Program-made: the position numbers and the translations under genes | In this document: piece by piece, positions 1 through 5,532 of the stretch | How the letters are laid out: the number at the start of each line of letters is the position of its first letter | How positions within the stretch are numbered: position 1 is the stretch's first letter | The notes under the pieces: generated by a model | What the model was told of the DNA's origin: nothing | Seen by the model: the letters and a program-made list of their open reading frames with translations, nothing else | Database searches by the model: none | NCBI GenBank assembly: GCA_964551195.1 | Contig: CAZKBI010000033.1 | Span: 1 to 5,755, forward strand | From: CAYZPB01 sp964551195 | Lineage (GTDB): Bacteria; Bacillota; Bacilli; Tepidibacillales; Tepidibacillaceae | Direction: 5' to 3' | Length of the DNA stretch: 5,755 nt

Positions 1-54
1 GGGCATGTGGAAGCCGTAACATTGCTTACAAGAAACTTAGAACTTTCTAAGTAG
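1..54 (+). CDS. C-terminal end of a probable RlmD/RumA-type 23S rRNA uracil-5-methyltransferase (partial)
   Basis: Frame 1 reads GHVEAVTLLTRNLELSK and stops at TAG (52-54); the rest of the gene lies outside the window. RlmD/TrmA-family RNA m5U methyltransferases characteristically end with a segment of the form P-x-T-x-HVE-x-V-x-L-L, so the HVEAVTLL here fits that family's C-terminus. These enzymes use S-adenosylmethionine to methylate C5 of a uridine in 23S rRNA or tRNA. The tail after VTLL (TRNLELSK) is longer than I would expect for the family, which could be natural variation or a replaced 3' end after integration. Only 17 residues are visible, so this rests on a short motif and the assignment is tentative. 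No clear terminator follows. Confidence 0.5.
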   Translation, partial: GHVEAVTLLTRNLELSK

Positions 55-114
55 ATGTACGTCTTGAATCCTGAAAATCTAGAGAGACTAATAATGGGAA
101 AAATAAAGTTGTAA
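55..114 (+). pseudogene. Possible remnant of an HTH-type regulator N-terminus (19 codons)
   Basis: An ATG directly after the upstream stop codon opens a tiny frame, MYVLNPENLERLIMGKIKL, ending in TAA at 112-114. The pattern N-x-E-N-L-x-x-L-I-x-x-K resembles the first helix of Xre/Cro-type helix-turn-helix regulators. It has no evident ribosome binding site and stops before any recognition helix could form, so it is unlikely to encode a functional regulator. It could equally be a chance frame. Recorded because it sits next to a gene end that is a known integration site for mobile elements. Confidence 0.15.
64..94 (+). promoter_or_regulatory. Weak candidate sigma-A promoter for the first lipoprotein gene
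   Basis: TTGAAT (64-69) and TAATAA (89-94) resemble -35 and -10 hexamers, but the 19-bp spacer is longer than the ideal 17. The region downstream to the start codon at 176 is AT-rich and holds no strong hairpin. This is the best hexamer pair I see by eye in the gap between the methyltransferase end and the lipoprotein gene; other placements are possible. Confidence 0.2.
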
Positions 115-175
115 AATATGTTTTTATGTCAGGATGAATAAGTAGACATTATAGAAAAGGAGATTAACAATAGCT

Positions 176-1081
176 ATGAAAAAATCACATATCATTGCAT
201 TAGTCACTTTAGTTTTCTTGATAATATTATCAGGATGCACTGATCAACCAGTTAAAAAAACAGAAGCGTATAAAGAGGATTTAACATACTCAAACCTACT
301 GGATGCAACAAGCCAAGATGAGGTAAGACAAGCAATGGAATCAGCTGGAATTCCAACTGAAAATATTGAGTCGTTTTTTCAAGATGTTGATGGTTTTAAC
401 AGTATGATTGAGGGAATAAGTTTAGTGGAGAATGGATTTATTACTATTGATAGTCTTGAACCTGACTATGATCTGGTGACAATGCAGGACATGTGGGAGG
501 CTAAAAGTCTTGAGTTTCTTGGCTATAATTGTAGAATTACAACATATGATTTAATGAAAGATACAATTTCAATTGGTAAACTTGAGACAAAAAATACTGA
601 AATGCTTATTTTTGATGAAAACGCCATAGAGAATAATCCTAAAGAGCTATTCAGTCAAACGGAGCTCAAAGAGTTCCAAACTCTGTATGCTTTTGTCCCG
701 ACAGAAAACACAAAAGATATATCTGTTCATTTGACAAAAGTACAAGAGGATTGGAAGAATAAAGAGATCGAATTCACAAATAAGGACAAGAGCTCCATTA
801 TTTCCGTATTCTTTCATGATGAATCAGGGTATTTATTTATTGGTCATACGGGTGTTCTAATGCCAACTGAAGATGGAAAATTATTATTTCTTGAGAAGTT
901 ATCTTTTCAAGCGCCTTACCAAGCAGTAAAGTTTGACAATAGAATTGATTTGAACGATTATCTAATGAATAAATATGACATATCTTGGAATCAACCAACT
1001 GCTAAGCCTTTTGTTATGGAAAATGACCAGCTTTTAGAAGGATATAGAGAAAATCCAAATAACCTGGAAAGAGATTCATAA
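176..1081 (+). CDS. Surface lipoprotein, probable DUF4300 family
   Basis: A 301-residue predicted lipoprotein anchored to the outer face of the cytoplasmic membrane. Residues 1-20 form a type II signal peptide: Lys-Lys, a hydrophobic stretch, then lipobox LSG before Cys21. A polar linker leads to a folded domain from about residue 37. Key stretches are YSNLLD (38-43), SQDEVRQAMESAGI (46-59) and NCRIT (118-122). The YSNL opening and the NCRIT segment match my recollection of DUF4300 lipoproteins of Gram-positive bacteria, whose function is unknown; the length also fits. No catalytic motif is evident. The start follows AAGGAG (158-163) with a rather long 12-base spacer; no better start exists. 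The gene is AT-rich (14 G/C in the 60 bases 541-600). It appears monocistronic and faces a broken transporter gene on the opposite strand. Lipoprotein assignment is firm; family assignment is moderate. Confidence 0.85.
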   Translation: MKKSHIIALVTLVFLIILSGCTDQPVKKTEAYKEDLTYSNLLDATSQDEVRQAMESAGIPTENIESFFQDVDGFNSMIEGISLVENGFITIDSLEPDYDLVTMQDMWEAKSLEFLGYNCRITTYDLMKDTISIGKLETKNTEMLIFDENAIENNPKELFSQTELKEFQTLYAFVPTENTKDISVHLTKVQEDWKNKEIEFTNKDKSSIISVFFHDESGYLFIGHTGVLMPTEDGKLLFLEKLSFQAPYQAVKFDNRIDLNDYLMNKYDISWNQPTAKPFVMENDQLLEGYRENPNNLERDS

Positions 1082-1210
1082 TAAGATCAAGCCTTACTTA
1101 AGGGTGTTAGGTCAGTATTTACCTATACACTTTTGTGGATGCTTTTTTAGTACTGTGTCTGGTTATGCCATGATTTTGTTAAGGCATCAATTAGTAGGTA
1201 TAATGCCATT
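1082..1210. other. Convergent intergenic region, no gene; weak dyads only
   Basis: Lies between the lipoprotein stop and the stop of the broken minus-strand transporter. It holds a CCTTA-CT-TAAGG palindrome (1092-1103), a 5-bp inverted repeat TAGGT/ACCTA (1108-1112 and 1121-1125), and a T-run (1143-1148). The second dyad plus the T-run might give weak termination for the lipoprotein gene, but about 17 bases separate the stem from the Ts, so I do not call a terminator. None of the three minus-strand frames continues recognisably as an MFS C-terminal half. Confidence 0.3.
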
Positions 1211-1705
1211 TTACACGAGAAAAATATCCGGAAAGGGTAGTTTCCATCCAGATGCTGCTAACCATCCCGCCAATAACATCGTGATAATACCTCCGAAGTT
1301 ACTAAAAGCAGCATTATAGCCCATCATTTTTACTCGTTCTTCCCCAGTGTAATAATCATAAATGAGAGATTCAGACAATGGCATCAGCAATCCAACGCCG
1401 GCTCCTAAGACTAAACGAAATAAGATGAGTGTTTCTATTGTAGGCATAAATTGCGGTCCAACACCGCCTATAAGATATATAGCTAATCCTATCATGACGA
1501 TTGTACGTTTCGGTAATTTAGTAGTTAGAAAACTTGTTAAAAAAGAAAAAGGAATAATCATAATGGCCGGTGCTGTTATGATCATTTTAATCATGGTCGC
1601 ACTAGCGTCGGGAAAAGCTTGTGCAATCATTCCAAGGGCTGGTGAGATGGCTGCTCCAGCCATAACCGTTGCCATCGAAATAGAGATGATAGCTGGTTTA
1701 AGCAT
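1211..1705 (-). pseudogene. Truncated MFS transporter (N-terminal third to half only)
   Basis: Starting at the ATG at 1705 (MLKPAIIS), the minus strand encodes 164 residues of a major facilitator superfamily transporter, against roughly 400 for an intact drug or metabolite exporter. Visible are helix 1 with AGAAISPALGMIAQAFP, helix 2 with IITAPAIMIIPFS, the basic loop TKLPKR before IVMIGL, helix 4 with the R-x-x-x-G-x-G-x-G-x-x-x-P pattern (FRLVLGAGVGLLMPLSESL), and helix 5 ending GWLAASGWKLPF. Homologues continue after this point with W-R-x-x-F and further helices. Here the frame ends within eight residues (PDIFLV, stop at 1211-1213), and neither other frame restores it. The frame is open upstream to a TTG at 1834, but the extra 43 residues look unlike a transporter and lack a good ribosome binding site. 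Half a transporter should not work alone, so I call it a decayed gene cut at its 3' end. Confidence 0.75.
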
Positions 1706-1766
1706 TTTATTGATAAGATCACTTCCATCTTTTAGTAGAAAATTTGCATTCGATTTTGCACTGTCG

Positions 1767-1784
1767 TATACCGTAACATGTATA
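1767..1784. promoter_or_regulatory. Inverted repeat upstream of the MFS remnant, possible relict operator
   Basis: TATAC (1767-1771) and GTATA (1780-1784) form perfect 5-bp arms around an 8-base centre, about 60-80 bp upstream of the remnant's ATG as read on the minus strand. Exporter genes are often controlled through such dyads by TetR- or MarR-type repressors, but no regulator gene is present here and short arms like these arise easily by chance. Confidence 0.15.
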
Positions 1785-1944
1785 GAAATCAAATTCAAGT
1801 CTGCTTTAGCGGTTTTTAGTCGTAAATATATCAAAATTTGCTTCCGAGGTATATAGTTAAGTTGAAGATGGACATATGTATAGAAGAGCGATTTACTATC
1901 GATTAAACTAAGTTAAATGCTATGGGAAGCTGAGGTGGATACAA

Positions 1945-2313
1945 ATGCATGAATTGCTTATTAAAAGAATTTATGAGGATTCAGATTCGACAGATGGCTA
2001 CCGAATTTTAGTAGATCGTTTGTGGCCGCGAGGAGAGAGCAAGGTGAAAGCCGACCTAGATGAGTGGGCGAAAGAGATTGCTCCTTCGACAGAAGTCAGA
2101 AAGGCTTTTAACCATGTACCTGAAAATATGCAGAGTTTTAGAAAGCAGTATATTGAGGAACTAAATAATAACCCAGCAGCGGCAGAATTTCTATCACTTG
2201 TTAAGGAGAAACTTAAAAAAGGAAATGTAACCTTATTATATGGAGCAAAAGATGAGGTTAATAATCAGGCGATTGTTCTAAAGGAATGGGTAACTAAGAA
2301 GATCGATATTTAA
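1945..2313 (+). CDS. DUF488 family protein (YeaO-like)
   Basis: A complete 122-residue cytoplasmic protein of the DUF488 family, close to the usual length of about 115-125. Family hallmarks are present in order: an N-terminal strand (LLIKRIYED), the signature ILVDRLWPRG (21-30), EWAKEIAPS (40-48) followed by F-x-H (55-57), and the C-terminal VTLLYGAKDEVNNQA (95-109). The biochemical role of DUF488 is unknown, so no function is assigned. No signal peptide or membrane segment is seen. The start is well supported by GAGGTGG (1932-1938) six bases before the ATG. The gene stands alone between a decayed transporter on the other strand and a lipoprotein gene 130 bp downstream, and no clear terminator follows it. 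No frameshift or missing signature residue was noticed. Confidence 0.9.
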   Translation: MHELLIKRIYEDSDSTDGYRILVDRLWPRGESKVKADLDEWAKEIAPSTEVRKAFNHVPENMQSFRKQYIEELNNNPAAAEFLSLVKEKLKKGNVTLLYGAKDEVNNQAIVLKEWVTKKIDI

Positions 2314-2362
2314 ATTTAAGTTATTATTCCAGCTTGTAATTGATAGAGAAGTTTTATCCACT

Positions 2363-2385
2363 GCAACACTTTTGCAACTTGTTGC
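2363..2385. repeat. GCAAC direct repeat plus inverted copy, operator-like
   Basis: GCAAC occurs at 2363-2367 and again at 2374-2378, exactly 11 bp apart (one helical turn). The second copy forms a palindrome with GTTGC at 2381-2385 across a TT centre. It lies just upstream of the best promoter candidate for the second lipoprotein gene, so it could be a protein binding site. No cognate regulator is in the window. Confidence 0.25.
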
Positions 2386-2392
2386 GTCTATG

Positions 2393-2422
2393 TTGATGTA
2401 CGCTTAGGCGGACCAATAAAAC
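2393..2422 (+). promoter_or_regulatory. Weak candidate promoter for the second lipoprotein gene
   Basis: TTGATG (2393-2398) and TAAAAC (2417-2422) with an 18-bp spacer are the best -35/-10 pair I see in the gap 2314-2443. The -10 box is a poor match. A 22-base leader would remain before the start codon, carrying the AGGGG ribosome binding site. Confidence 0.25.
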
Positions 2423-2443
2423 AATTGTGAAGGGGATATAATA

Positions 2444-2920
2444 ATGAAAAAAGTTTTACTAGTTTTCCTAGCATTTGCACTAATTTTCACACTGACCGCT
2501 TGTGGTGATAAGGACAAGGGAGCAACAGATGTGACTGGAACATTAGAAGAATTAATGGAAGAGGTATATGCAGGGTCAGCAACTGATTTAACTGAGGTGT
2601 CAATGGATTTAACGGAGATTAACGCAGATAACATTGAATATTTACTAGGAGCAACAGATATTGACTATCAAGAGGGCTTGGCATCAGAACCAATGATGTC
2701 ATCAATTGCACACTCTATCGTTCTAGTTAGAGCAAATGAGGGTGCGGATATTGAAGCAATCAAAACCAAAATTAAAAACAATGTAGATGGTTACAAATGG
2801 ATCTGTGTTGGTGTTGAGGACAAGAATATTATCGTTGATAATATTGGTAATCTAGTTATACTTATTATGGATGATGAGTCTCAAGATTTCCATGATAGCT
2901 TTCTTAAATTAGCAGAATAA
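2444..2920 (+). CDS. Small lipoprotein, DUF4358-like
   Basis: A 158-residue predicted lipoprotein: MKK, a hydrophobic core, then lipobox LTA before Cys20. AGGGG (2431-2435), eight bases before the ATG, supports the start. After the Cys comes an acidic low-complexity stretch (about 21-62) with a short internal echo, DLTEVSM then DLTEIN (48-60), followed by a compact alpha/beta domain. That domain includes SIAHSIVLVRANE (87-99), the helix IEAIKTKIKNN (103-113), YKWICVGVED (117-126) and VDNIGNLVILIMDD (131-144). The order (helix of K/I residues, then a strand reading G-N-x-V-x-L) resembles DUF4358 lipoproteins of Clostridia, which to my recollection often neighbour MBOAT/DHHW acylation genes; I could not verify this. 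Function is unknown. It lies immediately upstream of the acyltransferase pair but is separated from it by a strong terminator. Confidence 0.8.
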   Translation: MKKVLLVFLAFALIFTLTACGDKDKGATDVTGTLEELMEEVYAGSATDLTEVSMDLTEINADNIEYLLGATDIDYQEGLASEPMMSSIAHSIVLVRANEGADIEAIKTKIKNNVDGYKWICVGVEDKNIIVDNIGNLVILIMDDESQDFHDSFLKLAE

Positions 2921-2923
2921 TTT

Positions 2924-2950
2924 AAAAGGTAGGGTTATCCCTACCTTTTT
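2924..2950 (+). terminator. Strong intrinsic terminator after the small lipoprotein gene
   Basis: AAAAGGTAGGG (2924-2934) pairs perfectly over 11 bp with CCCTACCTTTT (2939-2949) around a TTAT loop, and the 3' arm runs into five Ts (2946-2950). It starts 4 bp after the lipoprotein stop codon. Because the arms are AAAA/TTTT-flanked, it could also act on minus-strand transcripts. It ends only about 20 bp before the acyltransferase start, leaving little room for a separate promoter. Confidence 0.9.
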
Positions 2951-2970
2951 AGAAAGTGCGGGCAAGCCTG

Positions 2971-4374
2971 ATGCTGTTTTCAAGTCTTAGTTTTATCTAT
3001 TACTTTCTACCGATCGTTTTCATAATTTATTTTGTCCTACCGATTCGCTTCAGGAATGTAGTTCTTCTGCTGGCGAGTCTATTTTTCTATTTTTTTGGCG
3101 AGCCAATCTATGTGACAATCCTGATTTTCTCAATCATTATCAACTATCTACATAGTTTAATAATCGACAAATATCTCGGCCAAGCGCAGGCCAAAAGAGC
3201 GCTAATCTCCGCAGTCACTATCAACGTCCTGCTACTAGGTTTCTTTAAATACTCTGACTTTTTCATCGAGAATTTTAATCAACTTTTCAACACCAAAGTC
3301 GATTTACTCGGTATCGGTCTACCGATTGGTATCAGTTTTTATACTTTTCAAGCCATTAGTTACATCGTCGACATCTATCGTGGCGATGTGAAACTGAAGC
3401 GTTCACTTATCAGCACTGCAACCTATATCTCACTTTTTCCACAACTAATTGCTGGTCCGATTATTCGCTACAAAACAATCGTCAGTGAAGTCGAGAACCG
3501 CACACACTCCTTCGATAATTTCGGTTATGGAGTTAAGCGTTTCGTTATCGGCCTCGGCAAAAAAGTTCTGATCGCCAACTCGCTCGGTGAACTGCACCTT
3601 ATAGCACTCGCAAGTGATAACCCATCGGTGCTACTACTCTGGCTGGGTGCGCTGGCTTTTATGATGCAGATCTATTTCGACTTCTCCGGTTATAGTGATA
3701 TGGCAATTGGGATTGGGCGGATGTTCGGCTTTCATTTTCCCGAGAACTTTAACTACCCATATATTTCGAAGAGTATTACCGAGTTCTGGCGGCGCTGGCA
3801 TATTTCGCTTGGCGCTTGGTTCCGTGATTACGTTTACATTCCAATGGGCGGAAATCGCGTCTCGAATCTGCGTTGGCTCTTTAATATTGCGGTCGTCTGG
3901 TTTCTGACTGGTTTCTGGCACGGGGCTAGTTGGAATTTTGTGATCTGGGGATTGTTTTTCGGCATGGTCCTGGTTTTCGAGAAGTTTCTCCTGCGTAGCC
4001 TCTTAGAAAAGGCGCCGTCTTTCTTTCAGCACAGCTATGTGTTGATACTGGTACTATTTAGCTTCGTAATTTTTAGCATCGATAATCTGACGGAACTGGG
4101 CATCTATTTACAGGGGATGGTGGGACTGTCAGGTCTGCCGCTAGCGAATGTGGAGGGAGTCTATTATCTAAAGAGTTATTCGGTGCTGATTCTGATTGCA
4201 ATTCTTGGCTCAACACCACTTGTCAAAAATACATTGAACCGCCTAGCGACGCGCGATAATTTGCAGAAGTTGTTCGGTATCCTGGAGCCAGTATTATATG
4301 TAGTACTAATGTTAGTAATCACGGCTTATCTGGTCGATTCGTCCTTTAATCCGTTTTTATATTTTAGATTCTAA
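2971..4374 (+). CDS. AlgI-like MBOAT membrane O-acyltransferase
   Basis: A polytopic membrane protein of 467 residues (ATG start) that would pass an acyl group, usually acetyl, across the membrane for transfer to an exported polysaccharide. Family signatures, numbered from this ATG, are MLFSSLSFIYYFLP at the N-terminus, FPQLIAGPIIRY (156-167), QIYFDFSGYSDMAIGIGRMFG (233-253), FWRRWHISLGAWFRDYVYIPMGGNR (272-296, with His277) and TGFWHGASWNFVIWG (313-327). His317 is the presumed catalytic histidine of MBOAT enzymes. IPMGGNR points to the AlgI/PatA-like branch rather than DltB. The frame opens at a GTG at 2956, but the family N-terminus begins at the ATG at 2971; neither has a convincing ribosome binding site. 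The gene is markedly GC-richer than its left neighbours (31 G/C in 60 at both 3541-3600 and 3781-3840). It is followed after 26 bp by its likely partner, the DHHW protein. The acyl donor and target polymer cannot be inferred. Confidence 0.92.
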   Translation: MLFSSLSFIYYFLPIVFIIYFVLPIRFRNVVLLLASLFFYFFGEPIYVTILIFSIIINYLHSLIIDKYLGQAQAKRALISAVTINVLLLGFFKYSDFFIENFNQLFNTKVDLLGIGLPIGISFYTFQAISYIVDIYRGDVKLKRSLISTATYISLFPQLIAGPIIRYKTIVSEVENRTHSFDNFGYGVKRFVIGLGKKVLIANSLGELHLIALASDNPSVLLLWLGALAFMMQIYFDFSGYSDMAIGIGRMFGFHFPENFNYPYISKSITEFWRRWHISLGAWFRDYVYIPMGGNRVSNLRWLFNIAVVWFLTGFWHGASWNFVIWGLFFGMVLVFEKFLLRSLLEKAPSFFQHSYVLILVLFSFVIFSIDNLTELGIYLQGMVGLSGLPLANVEGVYYLKSYSVLILIAILGSTPLVKNTLNRLATRDNLQKLFGILEPVLYVVLMLVITAYLVDSSFNPFLYFRF

Positions 4375-4400
4375 ATTATGCGAAATTTTACGAGGTAATT

Positions 4401-5507
4401 ATGAAAAACAAAATCATCACAATTTCATTTGTCGCCTTACTCCTCACCGTCTTTTTAGTTAATCTACTAGTTCCGACACAGGAGTTTTCCGCCAGCGAAA
4501 GACGCAAGCTTGCGCAGCTGCCCATACCAAGTGTAGAGAGCATTCTAAGCAGTGACTTTATGAAAGACTTTGACGATTACACGAATGACCAGTTCTTTCA
4601 GCGTGATCGTTTCCGTGCGCTCAAAGCTTCGGTCGAGTTCAACCTCTTCCGCAAGTCTGATAATAATGATATCTACGTGCTGGGTGATAGTGTCTATAAG
4701 CTGGAGTATCCGCTTGCGCTAAATCGCGTTAATGGCATGGCCAAGTATCTGAACCGACTGAATGCTGAATTTCTGCAGGACAGCGCTAGCAATGTTTATT
4801 ACGCAATCATCCCTGACAAAAACTATTACGTTGCCGCAGCTAACGGCTACCCTGCACTCGATTATGAGCTGATGATTAAGCTCTTGACTGAACAGGTGCA
4901 AGACATGTCCTATATCAATCTGTTTGATACGCTAACAGCAGCTGACTATTACCGAACAGATACACATTGGCGACAAGATCGACTAGGTCCAGTTGTTGAG
5001 CGTTTGGCTGAGAGGATGGGTTTTGTGACCGATCCGAGCAAGGTTAGGTATGATCGGCAGGAATATTCGCCCTTCTACGGAGTCTATTACGGGCAGTCTG
5101 CCTTAAACATTAAGCCGGATGAGATCATCTATTTAGAAAGCGATTGGACGCGCGAGGCGATTGTTGATAACTTTGAATATAAAAGCGAGATTGGCGAGGA
5201 GCCAGGTGTTTACGATCTGGATAAACTAGGCGGAATTGATTCCTATGATCTATTCCTATCAGGTGCGACAGCGCTAATCACGATAGAAAATCCTAACAAT
5301 CTGACTGGGAAGGAATTAGTGGTGTTTCGGGATTCTTTTGCGGGGAGTTTGGTGCCGCTGATGCTGGAGGAATATAGCCAAATTACGCTAGTGGATACGC
5401 GCTATATGAGTTCGAAGCTACTTGCGGAACATGTCGATTTTCAAGATAAGGATGTCTTATTTCTTTATAGCACGCTGGTTGTGAATAGTAGTAATATTTT
5501 AAAATAA
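4401..5507 (+). CDS. DHHW/AlgX-like SGNH protein, partner of the MBOAT acyltransferase
   Basis: A 368-residue exported or membrane-tethered protein. Residues 5-24 form a single hydrophobic N-terminal segment without a lipobox, placing the domain outside the membrane. Then come the family landmarks: SERRKLAQLP (32-41), DDYTNDQFFQRD (58-69), IPDKN (137-141), the signature R-T-D-T-H-W (185-190, DTHW where the family name has DHHW) and VVFRDSFAGSLVPLM with Ser312. By analogy with AlgX/AlgJ, Asp187, His189 and Ser312 should form the SGNH-type catalytic triad. Such proteins usually accept the acyl group exported by the neighbouring MBOAT protein and attach it to a polysaccharide. GAGG (4392-4395) lies five bases before the ATG. 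The 26-bp gap from the MBOAT gene and shared composition (29 G/C in 60 at 4681-4740) argue for one operon. The substrate polymer is not identifiable. Confidence 0.88.
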   Translation: MKNKIITISFVALLLTVFLVNLLVPTQEFSASERRKLAQLPIPSVESILSSDFMKDFDDYTNDQFFQRDRFRALKASVEFNLFRKSDNNDIYVLGDSVYKLEYPLALNRVNGMAKYLNRLNAEFLQDSASNVYYAIIPDKNYYVAAANGYPALDYELMIKLLTEQVQDMSYINLFDTLTAADYYRTDTHWRQDRLGPVVERLAERMGFVTDPSKVRYDRQEYSPFYGVYYGQSALNIKPDEIIYLESDWTREAIVDNFEYKSEIGEEPGVYDLDKLGGIDSYDLFLSGATALITIENPNNLTGKELVVFRDSFAGSLVPLMLEEYSQITLVDTRYMSSKLLAEHVDFQDKDVLFLYSTLVVNSSNILK

Positions 5508-5532
5508 ATTGATATAAAGGTTGATAATAACT

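Noticed and set aside
1143..1200. ATGCC/GGCAT inverted repeat and T-run as a possible insertion-sequence end or terminator
   Set aside because: The arms are only 5 bp, the T-run is on the wrong side of the stem, and no transposase fragment or target duplication is visible.
1104..1319. Plus-strand open frame of 71 codons
   Set aside because: No ribosome binding site or recognisable motif, and its second half is antisense to the end of the MFS remnant.
1362..1856. Plus-strand open frame of 164 codons
   Set aside because: It lies antisense to the MFS remnant, whose minus-strand translation shows clear transporter motifs; the plus-strand reading has no recognisable domain and no ribosome binding site.
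2404..2634. Minus-strand open frame of 76 codons
   Set aside because: Antisense to the start of the small lipoprotein, whose signal peptide, lipobox and ribosome binding site are convincing.
2519..2659. Twelve-base direct repeat (GGAGCAACAGAT at 2519-2530 and 2648-2659) within the second lipoprotein gene
   Set aside because: The copies are in frame and both encode G-A-T-D; this looks like low-complexity acidic coding sequence rather than a mobile or regulatory repeat.
2956..2970. GTG at 2956 as the MBOAT start
   Set aside because: It adds five residues before the MLFSSLSF beginning typical of AlgI-like proteins and has no Shine-Dalgarno sequence; the ATG at 2971 is preferred, though it also lacks a good site.
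3634..3921. Open frames of 95 codons (minus) and 70 codons (plus, another frame) inside the MBOAT gene
   Set aside because: Both overlap the most conserved part of the acyltransferase and have no independent support; they arise from the higher GC content here.
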